Below are positions 18,752-29,264 of a stretch of 64,000 nucleotides of DNA, one piece after another (positions within the stretch are counted from its first letter, which is position 1; each line of letters starts with the position of its first letter). The notes beneath the pieces are model-generated. The model had not been told where the DNA came from. It saw only the letters and a list, made by a program, of their open reading frames with translations, and searched no databases. The position numbers and the translations under genes were made by a program. The DNA comes from Burkholderiaceae bacterium (GTDB taxonomy: Bacteria > Pseudomonadota > Gammaproteobacteria > Burkholderiales > Burkholderiaceae_C), in NCBI GenBank assembly GCA_024235995.1, contig JACKLI010000001.1:372001-436000 (forward strand), given 5' to 3'.

Positions 18752-19768
18752 ATGAACTCCCCCCTGTCAAACTCTCGTCTCCCAGTGGCGCTGCTGGAGC
18801 GAGCCCTGGTGTGGGAAAGCGCCGTCGGCTGGACGCCTGAATGCCTGGCCGAAGGCCCGCAGATGCTCGAACGCTTCCTGGCCAGCGGCTTTTCCTTTGT
18901 TTCGCTGACCATCGGCGCCGACTGGGACCGGCCCGAGCCGACGCTGCGGCATTTCGCTCAGCAGCGCCGCTGGCTCGAATCGCAAGCCCACCTGAGCGTG
19001 GTGGAAAGCGTGGCCGACATCCGCCGCGCAAAAACCGACGGCCGGCTGGGTGTGGGCTTTCACCTGCAGGGTGCGGGGCCGCTGGGCCACGACCCCGCGC
19101 TGCTCGCCACCTGGTATCGCCTGGGCGTGCGCTGGATCATTCCTGCCTACAACACGCGCAACCCGCTGGGCGACGGCTGCCACGAACCATCCGATGCCGG
19201 ACTCTCGGTGCTGGGTCGCGCTTTCGTGACGCAAGCCAATCGCGTCGGCATGATGCTGGATGCGAGTCATGCAGGCATCAGGACCTCGCTGGACATCATC
19301 GAGCATTCCAGCAAGCCCGTGATCTTCTCGCACTCCAACGCACGCGCCATCAAGGACCACGAGCGCAACATCACCGATGAGCAAATCCGCGCGCTGGCTG
19401 CACGCGGGGGCGTGATGGGCGTCAACTCGATCGGTGCATTCGTGGCCAACGACAACCGTTCTGGCGTGCCGGCTCTGGTGCGTCACATCGACCACGTGGC
19501 ACAACGCGTCGGCGCGCGACACGTGGGACTGGGCCTGGACGTGGTTTTCTATCAAGCCTTCATGACACAGCTCTACGACGCCAGCCCCATGATGGCGCAA
19601 CGCGGCTACCCGCGCCCACCGTGGGCGGACGTGAAGCCCGAGGAGTTGCCCGAGCTGGTGGAAGCCCTTGTGCGTCTCGGCTACAGCGACGACGACATCC
19701 TTGGCGTACTCGGCGAGAACTTCCTGCGCGTTGCTGCCGAAAATTGGCTCGACGCCAGCGGCGACTGA
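18752..19768 (+). CDS. M19 membrane-dipeptidase-like protein, atypical metal site
   Basis: 338 residues of the renal dipeptidase (peptidase M19) fold. Recognisable parts are VGMMLDASHAG (His173), VIFSHSNARAIKDHERNI (His194), GGVMGVNSIGAF and the C-terminal LGENFLRVA. The N-terminal HxD zinc pair is absent: the expected region reads ALVWESAVGW, and the usual glutamate of the EGG segment appears as Gln106 in GFHLQGAGPLG. Such subgroups exist in databases as putative dipeptidases, but the activity is doubtful. The gene starts an operon with an ABC importer, 25 bases ahead of the binding protein, so it may process an imported amide or peptide-like compound. Confidence 0.75.
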   Translation: MNSPLSNSRLPVALLERALVWESAVGWTPECLAEGPQMLERFLASGFSFVSLTIGADWDRPEPTLRHFAQQRRWLESQAHLSVVESVADIRRAKTDGRLGVGFHLQGAGPLGHDPALLATWYRLGVRWIIPAYNTRNPLGDGCHEPSDAGLSVLGRAFVTQANRVGMMLDASHAGIRTSLDIIEHSSKPVIFSHSNARAIKDHERNITDEQIRALAARGGVMGVNSIGAFVANDNRSGVPALVRHIDHVAQRVGARHVGLGLDVVFYQAFMTQLYDASPMMAQRGYPRPPWADVKPEELPELVEALVRLGYSDDDILGVLGENFLRVAAENWLDASGD

Positions 19769-19793
19769 TCCCACCCACAACTGGAGAGCCTTC

Positions 19794-20768
19794 ATGAGAA
19801 TCAAACACCTTCTGGGCGCTGCCGCATTCGCTCTGGCCAGTACTGTCTGGGCCCAAACACCGGCACCCAAACTCATCGCCATCGTCAGCTTCGGAGAACA
19901 CCCGGCATTCACCCAGATCACCGACGGCTTCAAGGCACGCATGGATCAACTGGGCTACCACGATGGCCGCCAGGTGACTTACGACTTCATGCACGCCAAC
20001 TTCGACCGCAGTCTGGTGCCCCAGATCCTGCAACGCGCCGAGGCCAAGAAGCCGGCACTGATCCTGGGCCTCACGACGCCGCTCAACCAGGCCGCGGTGC
20101 GCGGCATCAAGGACAAATCCATCCCGATCGTGTTTGCCTCCGTGGTCGACCCGGTGGCGGCAGGCCTGGTTCCCGACTGGCAGCACGGCTCCACCTGGAG
20201 CAGCGGCGCTTCGCTGTTGCAGAACTTTGAACCTTCGCTGGCCTTCGTCAAGCAGGTCGTCCCCAGTGTCAAGCGCATCGGCACGCTCTACAACCCGGGC
20301 GAAGACAACGACAAGACCAACATGGATCTCTACCAGAAGGCCGCCCGCAAGCTCGGCCTGGAAGTGGTCGCCGTGCCGGTGGACAACGCCAACGACATCC
20401 CGCAGCGCGCACAGAGTTTTGCGGGGAAGGTGGACGCGATCTATCAAATCCAGTCCAACATCGTCCAGACGTCGATTCCGGTTCTGGCCCAGGTCGCCCG
20501 ACGCATCCGGGTACCCTTGTTCAATTCGGTTTACTCCGAAAAACTCAAGGATCAACTGGCGGGCTTTCACGCCGTTTCCTATCTGAAAAACGGCGAGCAC
20601 GCCGCCGACATCGCGGATCGGATTCTGAAGGGCGAGAAGCCCGCCGACATTGCACCCTATGTGCCCAAGCCCGCCGACTTTGACTCCTACATCAGCCCGC
20701 AAGGCCTCCAGGCGGTTGGCCTGTCGGTGCCGCCGGAGCTGGCCAACAGCCCCTGGATCATCAAGTGA
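19794..20768 (+). CDS. ABC transporter substrate-binding protein (TrpX/DUF534 type)
   Basis: 324 residues, signal peptide ending VWA at about residue 21. The mature sequence LIAIVSFGEHPAFTQITDGF, GLTTPLNQAAVRGIKDKSIP, KRIGTLYNPGEDN and IYQIQSNIVQTSIPVLAQVA is that of the ABC_sub_bind family, periplasmic proteins of the type-1 fold. Some members (TrpX) bind aromatic amino acids. GGAGAGCC precedes the ATG. It belongs with the ATPase and permease that follow. Confidence 0.9.
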   Translation: MRIKHLLGAAAFALASTVWAQTPAPKLIAIVSFGEHPAFTQITDGFKARMDQLGYHDGRQVTYDFMHANFDRSLVPQILQRAEAKKPALILGLTTPLNQAAVRGIKDKSIPIVFASVVDPVAAGLVPDWQHGSTWSSGASLLQNFEPSLAFVKQVVPSVKRIGTLYNPGEDNDKTNMDLYQKAARKLGLEVVAVPVDNANDIPQRAQSFAGKVDAIYQIQSNIVQTSIPVLAQVARRIRVPLFNSVYSEKLKDQLAGFHAVSYLKNGEHAADIADRILKGEKPADIAPYVPKPADFDSYISPQGLQAVGLSVPPELANSPWIIK

Positions 20769-21562
20769 GCGCTGCCGATCCGACGCTCCTGTGCCGGGGC
20801 CTGAGCAAGACGTTCAACAAGGAGCTGCCCGAGTCCAGGCCCGCCCTTGACCGGATCGAACTTCGCGTCGAACCCGGCGATTTCGTGGTCCTGATCGGTG
20901 GCAACGGGGCCGGCAAATCGACCCTGCTCAACACCATCGCCGGCGCCGTGACGCCCGATCAAGGCAGCCTGGCCATCGCCGGACGCGACATCACCCGGCT
21001 GGCACCGCACAAGCGCGCGGGCCTGGTCACACGGGTTTTTCAAGACCCCATGATCGGCACGGCCGCGGCCATGACGATCGAGGAAAACCTCGCCATCGCC
21101 GAGCGGCGCGGCCGCGCGCACCGTGCGCGCCCGCTGCTGACCGACAAGCGCCGGGCGCAATACCGTGCCTGGCTGGAGGAGCTCGGACTGGGACTCGAGA
21201 GCCGCCTGGGCACCTCGGTGGCCCTGCTGTCGGGCGGACAGCGCCAAGCCTTGTCGCTGCTGATGGCCGTCATATCCCAACCCACGCTGCTGCTGCTTGA
21301 CGAGCACACCGCCGCGCTCGATCCGCGAACGGCCGACCGGGTGATGCAAGCCACCTTGCGCGCGGTGACCGAACGCCAGTTGACCACCTTGATGGTGACG
21401 CACAACATGAGCCAGGCCATCGCCACGGGCAACCGCCTGATCATGATGGACGCGGGCCGCATCTGCTATGACGTGCGTGACGAGGAAAAGAGCGCCCTGA
21501 CGCCGGAAGCGCTGGTCGAGCGCTTTCAGATCGACAACGACCGCATGCTTCTCAAGCACTGA
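20765..21562 (+). CDS. ABC transporter ATP-binding protein
   Basis: 265 residues. Walker A GGNGAGKST (45-53), signature LSGGQRQALSL, Walker B LLLLDEHTAALD and the switch histidine in MVTHNMSQA are all intact. The GTG start overlaps the TGA of the binding protein gene (GTGA), which implies coupled translation. It powers the importer formed with the permease from 21570. Confidence 0.93.
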   Translation: MSAADPTLLCRGLSKTFNKELPESRPALDRIELRVEPGDFVVLIGGNGAGKSTLLNTIAGAVTPDQGSLAIAGRDITRLAPHKRAGLVTRVFQDPMIGTAAAMTIEENLAIAERRGRAHRARPLLTDKRRAQYRAWLEELGLGLESRLGTSVALLSGGQRQALSLLMAVISQPTLLLLDEHTAALDPRTADRVMQATLRAVTERQLTTLMVTHNMSQAIATGNRLIMMDAGRICYDVRDEEKSALTPEALVERFQIDNDRMLLKH

Positions 21563-21569
21563 CTCCGTC

Positions 21570-22472
21570 ATGGACATTCTTCTGGCCTTTTTCAATCTCG
21601 TGCCGGTCACGTTCGCGCAAAGCCTGGTCTACGCGCTGCTGGTGACGGGCATCATGGTGCCGTTCCGACTGGTCGGTTTTCCAGACCTCACCTGCGAAGG
21701 CTCCTTCCCGCTCGGGGGGTGCACCTGCGCCGCCCTGCTGCTGCTGGGTTGGCACCCTGTGGCCGCCACCCTGGCCGGTGTGGTCGCGGGCATGCTGGCG
21801 GGCACGGTCACTGCGCTGGTCAACCTGCGATTCGGGCTCAGTCCCCTGCTGGCCGGCATCGTCGTCTTCACGGGGCTGTACAGCATCAACCTGCGCATCC
21901 TGGGCCAATCCAACGTGGCGCTGTTCGACACCCAAAGCCTGTTTCAGCTGATCCACCCGGATTTGAGCCAGTCCGTGGGCATGCAGGTGGCGTTCTTTGC
22001 CCTGCTCGTCCTGATCCTCGGCGGCGCCTTGCGCTGGTACCTGGGCACCGAATCGGGCGCTGCGCTGCGCGTCATCGGGGTCAACACCGATCTGGCTCCC
22101 TCGCTGGGCATCAGCGTCTGGGCCTACACCATGGCCGGGCTTGCACTGGCCAATGGACTGACCGGCCTGGGCGGTGCCCTGATCGTGCAGTTGCAGGGCT
22201 ATGCCGACGTGGGCATGGGCCTGGGCGTCTTGATCAATGGCCTGGCGTCTCTGGTCATCGGTGAAGCCATCATGGGGCGCAGCACGGTCACGCGGCAACT
22301 GATGGCGCCCGTGGTTGGAAGCATCATCTACTACCAACTGGTATCGCTCGGTCTCTCGATCGGGCTGAAGCCGGGGGACCTGAAGCTGGCCACGGCCGTA
22401 TTCGTCCTTGTCACGCTGGGTCTCCCAGCCTTTCGTGCCCGTGGGGTCGCGCGAGAAAACCTACGGGTTTGA
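21570..22472 (+). CDS. ABC transporter permease
   Basis: 300 residues with eight to nine hydrophobic helices. LVGFPDLTCEGSFPLGGCTC near the N-terminus and GLALANGLTGLGGALIVQLQ in the later half match the branched-chain-type permeases that accompany TrpX-like binding proteins. One gene is present, so the permease is probably a homodimer. It starts seven bases after the ATPase stop and ends the operon. Confidence 0.9.
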   Translation: MDILLAFFNLVPVTFAQSLVYALLVTGIMVPFRLVGFPDLTCEGSFPLGGCTCAALLLLGWHPVAATLAGVVAGMLAGTVTALVNLRFGLSPLLAGIVVFTGLYSINLRILGQSNVALFDTQSLFQLIHPDLSQSVGMQVAFFALLVLILGGALRWYLGTESGAALRVIGVNTDLAPSLGISVWAYTMAGLALANGLTGLGGALIVQLQGYADVGMGLGVLINGLASLVIGEAIMGRSTVTRQLMAPVVGSIIYYQLVSLGLSIGLKPGDLKLATAVFVLVTLGLPAFRARGVARENLRV

Positions 22473-22518
22473 TGACCACGGCGCGCCCGGATCGACGTCG
22501 CGTCACCCGGCGTACCGG

Positions 22519-23262
22519 TCAGCGCCGTTGCAGCCAATCCCAAACCCGCTCCACACCCAGCGCCCAGGTGTCGAACTCCTCGGCCACGGAGTGGCCACCC
22601 TGCCGCTCCTCACGCTTGGCACGTTCGCGGTCCTGCTCCAGCCGGATCAGCGCATCGGCCAGGTCGGGCGCGCGCGGGCCCTCGGTGGCGGCGCGCGCGC
22701 GGCGGTCGTAGTCGGCCAGGGCCTGCTGCACGGCCTGGGGGTCGAGCAGGGACAGCGCAGCATGGCAGTAGGGGCAGGCGTCGTGCTGGCGCAGGTCGAT
22801 CGGCGCGCCGCAGCAGGCGCAGTGGATGACGCGCACGCGCGCGGCCAGGTCGGCGATCTCGGGCTGGGTGAGCTGGCGCACGAAGCCCTTTTCGATCATG
22901 AAGGAGGCAAAGGTGGCAAAGCGGCCGTGGCGGCTGGCGCAGCGCCAGGTGACGTAGCGGCCCGAGCGCACCACGTCCACCCCCTCGTCCAGCGTGCGCC
23001 GGCAGCGCGGGCAATCCAGCGGCCGCGCCAGCGGGGTCTGCGCATCGTCCTTGTGCATGTGCAGCTCGCGAAACAGCTCCACCACGCCCTGCGGCGCCAG
23101 GCGCAGGCTCTCGCCGTGGTCGAACCACAGGCCGCGGCAGGCGTGGCACACGTCCAGCGTGATCGTGAGGCCCAGATTCGACGCCACGGCGCGGCGGCTC
23201 ATGGGCGCGCGGCACGAGGGGCAGGCCAGGGCCGGATCGAGCGGAGCGGGAGCATCGGTCAT
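22519..23262 (-). CDS. Multi-zinc-ribbon protein (TFIIB-type ribbon)
   Basis: 247 residues with three cysteine clusters: CPSCRAP...CHACRGLWFD (residues about 14-45), the zf-TFIIB pattern; CPRCRRT...CASRHGR; and CACCGAP...CPYCHA. The C-terminal part is a charged helix rich in Glu, Arg and Gln. It is probably a cytoplasmic zinc protein of unknown role. The gene is convergent with the ABC permease gene and divergent from rsmE. No partner is indicated. Confidence 0.7.
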   Translation of the reverse strand: MTDAPAPLDPALACPSCRAPMSRRAVASNLGLTITLDVCHACRGLWFDHGESLRLAPQGVVELFRELHMHKDDAQTPLARPLDCPRCRRTLDEGVDVVRSGRYVTWRCASRHGRFATFASFMIEKGFVRQLTQPEIADLAARVRVIHCACCGAPIDLRQHDACPYCHAALSLLDPQAVQQALADYDRRARAATEGPRAPDLADALIRLEQDRERAKREERQGGHSVAEEFDTWALGVERVWDWLQRR

Positions 23263-23344
23263 GGCGTGACAGCGTACCATCGCAGGCTCCCTGTCCAGGT
23301 GTGAACGCGGCGCGCGCAAGACCCGTGCGCCGCCCCGACCGACC

Positions 23345-24064
23345 ATGCCCCGCTTCCACGTCCCGCTGCCACTCGCCGCCCACGCCCGGCTGGCCCTGCC
23401 CGCCGGCGCGGCGCGCCACGTGCAGGTGCTGCGCCTGCAGCCGGGCATGGCGGTGACCCTGTTCGACGGCCGCGGCGGCGAATGGGACGCCACCATCGCG
23501 CGCATGGGCCGCAGCGACGTGGAGGTGGAGGTGGGCGCGCACCACGCGGTGGAGCGCGAGGCGGCGCGCGCCGTGCACCTGGCCGTGGGCCTGATGGCCG
23601 CCGAGCGCATGGACTGGCTGGTGGAAAAGGCCACCGAGCTGGGCGCCGCCAGCCTGACGCCCGTGCTGACGTCGCGCAGCAGCCTGCGCCTGACCGGCGA
23701 GCGCGCCACCAAAAAATGCGCCCACTGGCAGGCCGTGGCCGTGGCCGCTTGCGAGCAAAGCGGCCGCAACCGCCTGCTGGATGTACGCCAGGCGCTCTCA
23801 TTTCAAGAGTATCTGAGCGATGCGACCGAAGGCGCGCGCTGGCTGCTGTCGCTGGATGCCTCGGCGCCCGGCCTGCGCGCGCGTGCGGGCGACTTGGCCG
23901 CGACCGCGCCGATCACCCTGCTGTCCGGCCCCGAAGGCGGGCTGGCCCCCGACGAAGAAGCCGCCGCCCGCGCCGCCGGCTTTGCCCCTCACAGCCTGGG
24001 CCCGCGCGTGCTGCGCGCCGAAACCGCGCCGCTGGCGGCGCTGGCCCTGCTGACCGCGTCCTGA
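23345..24064 (+). CDS. rsmE: 16S rRNA (uracil-1498-N3)-methyltransferase RsmE
   Basis: 239 residues. N-terminal PUA-like domain (GAARHVQVLRLQPGMAVTLF), then the SPOUT knot: MDWLVEKATELGAASLTPVL, ACEQSGRNRL, LLSGPEGGLAPDEEAAARAA and LGPRVLRAETAPLAALALL. It methylates U1498 of 16S rRNA in the 30S subunit using S-adenosylmethionine. The MFS gene follows after 22 bases. Confidence 0.95.
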   Translation: MPRFHVPLPLAAHARLALPAGAARHVQVLRLQPGMAVTLFDGRGGEWDATIARMGRSDVEVEVGAHHAVEREAARAVHLAVGLMAAERMDWLVEKATELGAASLTPVLTSRSSLRLTGERATKKCAHWQAVAVAACEQSGRNRLLDVRQALSFQEYLSDATEGARWLLSLDASAPGLRARAGDLAATAPITLLSGPEGGLAPDEEAAARAAGFAPHSLGPRVLRAETAPLAALALLTAS

Positions 24065-24086
24065 ACACCCCCCACACCCCACTCCC

Positions 24087-25259
24087 ATGAACCGCAAACT
24101 GCTGCTGCTGACCCTGGCCCAGGGCCTGTTTCTGATCAACAACGTCACCTTCATCGCCATCAACGGGCTGGTGGGTTTGCAACTGGCGCCGCACGCCTGG
24201 ATGGCGACGCTGCCGGTGATGGGCTACGTGGTGGGCGGCGCGCTGGCCGCGCCGCTGGTGGCGCGCACGCAAACGCGCTTCGGGCGGCGCGGCTCGTTCC
24301 AGATCGGGCTCATCGTCGCGCTGGGCTCGGCGCTGCTGGCGGCCTACGCCGCGGCCGGCCGCCACTTCTGGCTGCTGATGGCGGCCACCGTGATTGCCGG
24401 CTACTACAACGCCAACGGCCAGCTGTACCGCTTTGCCGCGGCCGAGCTGGTGGCGCCCGGCTGGCGCGAGAAAGCCGTCTCGCTGGTGCTGGCCGGCGGC
24501 CTGCTGGGCGGCATCGTCGGCCCCAACCTGGCGGCGTGGACGCGCGCGCTGCTGCCCACGCCCTTCGTCGGCGCCTACCTGGCGCTGGCGGTGGTGGCGC
24601 TGCTGGCCATGGGGGTGATGGCGCTGATCGAGTTTCCGGCCGTGCAGGCCCCCGCCGCGCACGCGCCGCAGGGCCGGCCGCTGGGGCAGATCATGCGCCA
24701 GCCGGTGTTCGTGGTGGCCACGCTGGGCGCGGCCATGTCCTACGGCGTGATGAACCTGCTGATGGCCGCCACGCCGCTGGCCATGCAGGTGTGCGGCTTC
24801 GAGTTCGGCGCCACCGCCATGGTGCTGCAGTGGCACGTGATCGGCATGTACGCGCCGGGCTTCGTCACCGGCTCGCTGATCAAGCGTTTTGGCGTGCTGC
24901 CCGTGATGGGCGCGGGCGTGGTGCTGAACCTGGCGTGCGTGGGCATCGCGCTGTCGGGGGTGGAGCTGATGCACTTCGTCAGCGCGCTGCTGCTGCTGGG
25001 CGTGGGCTGGAATTTTCTGTTCACCGGCAGCACCACGCTGGCGCTGGCCGCGTACCGGCCGGAGGAAAAGGACCGCGCGCAGGCGGCCATCAACTTCTGC
25101 GTGTTCGCCACGATGTCGCTGACCTCGTTCGCCTCCGGCGCGCTGGTCACCACGCAAGGCTGGGCCTTGCTCAACGTCGGCTCGCTGGTGCCGCTGGCGG
25201 TGGTGGCGCTGGCGCTGGGCTGGCTGGGGCTGCGCCAGCGTGCCGCATTGGCCGCTTGA
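24087..25259 (+). CDS. MFS transporter
   Basis: 390 residues and twelve predicted helices. It shows the MFS loop between helices 2 and 3 (ARTQTRFGRRGSFQIG). Helices are short and close, as in the YfcJ/YhhS-like groups. No substrate signature is present. It sits between rsmE and a membrane methyltransferase gene on the same strand, with gaps of 22 and 7 bases. Confidence 0.85.
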   Translation: MNRKLLLLTLAQGLFLINNVTFIAINGLVGLQLAPHAWMATLPVMGYVVGGALAAPLVARTQTRFGRRGSFQIGLIVALGSALLAAYAAAGRHFWLLMAATVIAGYYNANGQLYRFAAAELVAPGWREKAVSLVLAGGLLGGIVGPNLAAWTRALLPTPFVGAYLALAVVALLAMGVMALIEFPAVQAPAAHAPQGRPLGQIMRQPVFVVATLGAAMSYGVMNLLMAATPLAMQVCGFEFGATAMVLQWHVIGMYAPGFVTGSLIKRFGVLPVMGAGVVLNLACVGIALSGVELMHFVSALLLLGVGWNFLFTGSTTLALAAYRPEEKDRAQAAINFCVFATMSLTSFASGALVTTQGWALLNVGSLVPLAVVALALGWLGLRQRAALAA

Positions 25260-25266
25260 ACCCGCC

Positions 25267-25737
25267 ATGCCGCGCTGGCTGGAACACCGCATTCCCCCGC
25301 CCCTGATCGACGCGGTCTGCGCAGGGGTGATGTGGGCGCTGGCCCGTGCTTTTCCACAAGCGCAGTGGTCAAGTGGCAGCGTGTGGGTCACGGGCGCGGC
25401 GCTGGCCCTGGCCGCGCTGGGCGGCGGGGTGGCGCTGGCGGGGGTGCTGGCGTTTCGACGCGCGCACACCACCGTCAACCCGCTGGCGCCGCAGCGCGCC
25501 AGTGCCTTGGTGACGAGCGACATCTACCGCGTCACGCGCAACCCCATGTACCTGGGCATGTTGATCGTGCTGGCCGGCTGGGCCGTGTGGCTGGGCAACG
25601 CCGCCGCGTGGCTGGGCCTGCCGCTGTCGGTGGCGCTGCTGACGGTGCTGCAGATCAGGCCGGAGGAGCGCATCCTGGCCGAGCGCTTTGGCGAGGACTT
25701 CAAGCGCTACGCGGCGCGCGTGCGGCGCTGGATTTGA
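25267..25737 (+). CDS. Isoprenylcysteine/phospholipid-type membrane methyltransferase
   Basis: 156 residues with four hydrophobic segments. VTRNPMYLGMLIVLAGWAVW followed by RPEERILAERFGEDFKRYAARVRRW is the C-terminal signature shared by ICMT, NnrU-like and PEMT membrane methyltransferases, which use S-adenosylmethionine. The acceptor is unknown. I chose the ATG at 25267; an upstream ATG at 25240 would overlap the MFS gene. It ends 13 bases before the convergent lipase gene. Confidence 0.8.
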   Translation: MPRWLEHRIPPPLIDAVCAGVMWALARAFPQAQWSSGSVWVTGAALALAALGGGVALAGVLAFRRAHTTVNPLAPQRASALVTSDIYRVTRNPMYLGMLIVLAGWAVWLGNAAAWLGLPLSVALLTVLQIRPEERILAERFGEDFKRYAARVRRWI

Positions 25738-25744
25738 ACCCGGA

Positions 25745-25795
25745 TACTATTTATTTGATAGCTGATTGCGCTTGATCGACGCCGGCAAAGCGCGC
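25745..25795 (+). repeat. Small dispersed repeat, copy D
   Basis: Reads TTTGATAGCTGATTGCGCTT then GATCGACGCC. It lies between convergent genes, and its minus strand codes for the last residues and the TAA stop of the lipase gene. Confidence 0.75.
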
Positions 25796-26622
25796 AATGA
25801 GCCAGTCATGCAGGGCGCTGAACACGGGGGCCCGGTCCTGCTCGTTGAAGATCTCGTGGAAGTGCGCGGGAAACGCCTGCGCCGTCACCTGCGCAGGCGG
25901 CGCGGCGCGGGCAAAGGCCGCGCTGCCGGCGGGGCGCACGGCGGCGTCCTGGCCGGCGTACAGCAGCAAGGTGGGCACCGGCCAGCGCGGCGCGCAGGCG
26001 ATGACGGCCGGTCCGGCGCCGAACATGAAATGCGCCAGCCGCACGCTGATGCGGTCGTGCACCAGCGGGTCGGCCTGATAGGCCTGCACCACCGCCGCGT
26101 CGTGCGAGAGCCGGCGCGCATCGATGCCGTTGCCCAGCCGTAAGCCGGGCGCCACGCGGGCCAGCACCCGCACCAGGGCCCGCAGCGGCGCCCCCTTGCC
26201 CACGTCGAGCGCGGGCGAGGACAGCACCAGCGCGTCCACGCGGCGCAGCGCCAGCGACACCCCGCGCGCCGCCACCAGGCCGCCCATCGAATGGCCCAGC
26301 ACGATCAGCGGCAGCCGCCCGTCCATGCGCCGGTGCGTGTCGTCGATGACGGCCGCCAGGTCGGTCAGCAGGCGGTCGTCCTCGGGCAGCGCGCCGCGCG
26401 CGCCGGCCGAGTGGCCGTGCCCGTGCTGGTCGTAGCCGCGCACGGCAAAACCCCATGCGTTCAGCTGGTCGGCCAGCTCCTGGTAGCGGCCGATGTGCTC
26501 GCCCAACCCGTGCACCAGCAGCACCACGCCGCGCACCGGCTGGCCGGCGGGCAGGGGCCAGTCGCGCAGCGCCAGCGCGTCGCCGTGCGGCGGCCGCAGT
26601 TGGCTGGAGATGCCCGCCACCA

Positions 26623-26623
<1 letters not shown>
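25751..26623 (-). CDS. Alpha/beta hydrolase, monoacylglycerol lipase-like
   Basis: 290 residues. GVVLLVHGLGEHIGRYQELA is the oxyanion-hole segment of lysophospholipase/monoacylglycerol lipases, VLGHSMGGLVAARG holds the nucleophile serine, and the C-terminal His is in AFPAHFHEIFNEQDR. It likely hydrolyses esters. The start overlaps the stop of the upstream M20 gene (ATGA). The last ten residues (GVDQAQSAIK) and the stop come from repeat copy D, so the original C-terminus was probably different. Confidence 0.88.
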
Positions 26624-28095
<1,472 letters not shown>

Positions 28096-28173
28096 GGTGG
28101 GGATCTCCGACAGGACGACGATCCCCTCACTCTACGTCAAGACGCGGCGCCTCGCCCACCACACCGCGCCCGT

Positions 28174-29196
28174 TCAGAAAAAGTGCCGCACGCCGATTTC
28201 GTAGCCGGAGGCGGAGTGGCCCAGGGTGTTGACCGGAACCGCCATGCCCTGCGCCGACACGGCGCGGTTGGCGCCGTCGCTGTTGCTGACGAAGCCGGCG
28301 CTGACGTACAGCATGGTGCGCCTGGAGAAGTTGTAGGCATAGCCCAGCCCCAGCTTGCGCCAGTTGGCGTCGGCCGCGCCGCCGCTGGTGCGGTAGTCGC
28401 CGATGCTGGCGCGCACCTGGTGGACGCCGAATTGGGCCGTGGCGCCGATCTGGATGGCGCGCACCGAGGAGCCGCCGTCGCGCCGCTCCTGCGTCCAGAT
28501 CAGGGCCGGCTTGATGGTGCCGAAGTCGTAGCTGGCGCCCACGTTGGCGATCTTGAGCTTGCCGGCGCCGCTGAAGTCCAGTTGCGCCGCCGCCAGCGAG
28601 AGGTTCAGCGGGCCGTTGGCATAGCCCCCGCGAAAACCGCGGTAGGTCTTGCTGGTGGGTATCGAGGCCGGCCCCCAGGCGTACTGCAGCTGGCCATAGA
28701 AGCCGCCCAGGTTCTTGGGCAGGAAGTAGCTGACCGCGTTGCTGATCTGGATCGGCGCGCCGTTCATGACGAAGCTCTGGGTGCCCGCCACGCCGTTGGT
28801 CAGGAAGGGGTCGAAGATCAGCGTGTTCAGGAAGGTGGCCGAGTCGTCACGGCCCAGGCGCAGTTCGCCAAACGGGCCCGTCAGGCTGACGGTGGCGCGC
28901 CGGTTCCAGAAGTTGCCCGCGGGGCCGCCGGCGCTGCCGTCCTTGGCGTTCAGGCCCGACTCGAACCAGAAGCCCGCGCCGTAGCCGCTGCCCAGGTCTT
29001 CCGTGCCGCGCAGGCCGATGCGCGAGATGTTGCCGCCGCTGTGCGACATGCCGGTGGTGCTGCCGCCACCGTTGCTCAGGTGCGTGGCCGCCAGGTCCAC
29101 CGTGCCGAAGATCGTCGCCTGGCTGGCTTGCGCCCAGGCCGGCGTCGCGCCGACGGTGCCCAGAACCAGGGCCGCGGCAAGTGCGTGGGTTTTCAT
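28174..29196 (-). CDS. Gram-negative general porin
   Basis: 340 residues with signal peptide (AAALVLGTVGATPAWA, cleaved near residue 22). The mature protein begins with a typical burkholderial porin strand (ATIFGTVDLAATHLSNGGGS), contains SRIGLRGTEDLGSGYGAGFW and GELRLGRDD, and ends in HFF with the terminal Phe needed for BAM-mediated assembly. Trimeric outer-membrane channel. Its place after the Rieske reductase gene suggests it takes up the cluster's substrate. Confidence 0.93.
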   Translation of the reverse strand: MKTHALAAALVLGTVGATPAWAQASQATIFGTVDLAATHLSNGGGSTTGMSHSGGNISRIGLRGTEDLGSGYGAGFWFESGLNAKDGSAGGPAGNFWNRRATVSLTGPFGELRLGRDDSATFLNTLIFDPFLTNGVAGTQSFVMNGAPIQISNAVSYFLPKNLGGFYGQLQYAWGPASIPTSKTYRGFRGGYANGPLNLSLAAAQLDFSGAGKLKIANVGASYDFGTIKPALIWTQERRDGGSSVRAIQIGATAQFGVHQVRASIGDYRTSGGAADANWRKLGLGYAYNFSRRTMLYVSAGFVSNSDGANRAVSAQGMAVPVNTLGHSASGYEIGVRHFF

Positions 29197-29221
29197 GAAT
29201 CGCTCCTCTTTCTCGTGTATC

Positions 29222-29240
29222 GGGCCGCTGGGTTCGGCCC
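29222..29240 (-). other. Hairpin between the reductase and porin genes
   Basis: GGGCCG (29222-29227) and CGGCCC (29235-29240) pair around seven bases, 26 bases before the porin start on the transcript. No T-run follows on the minus strand, so it is more likely an mRNA stability or cleavage element than a terminator. Confidence 0.4.
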
Positions 29241-29264
29241 TGGTCTAAAAAAATCGTTCCGGCT

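Noticed and set aside
23750..23830. AT-richer patch inside rsmE suspected to be a repeat insertion
   Set aside because: It encodes normal RsmE linker sequence after ACEQSGRNR and has no GATAGCT core.
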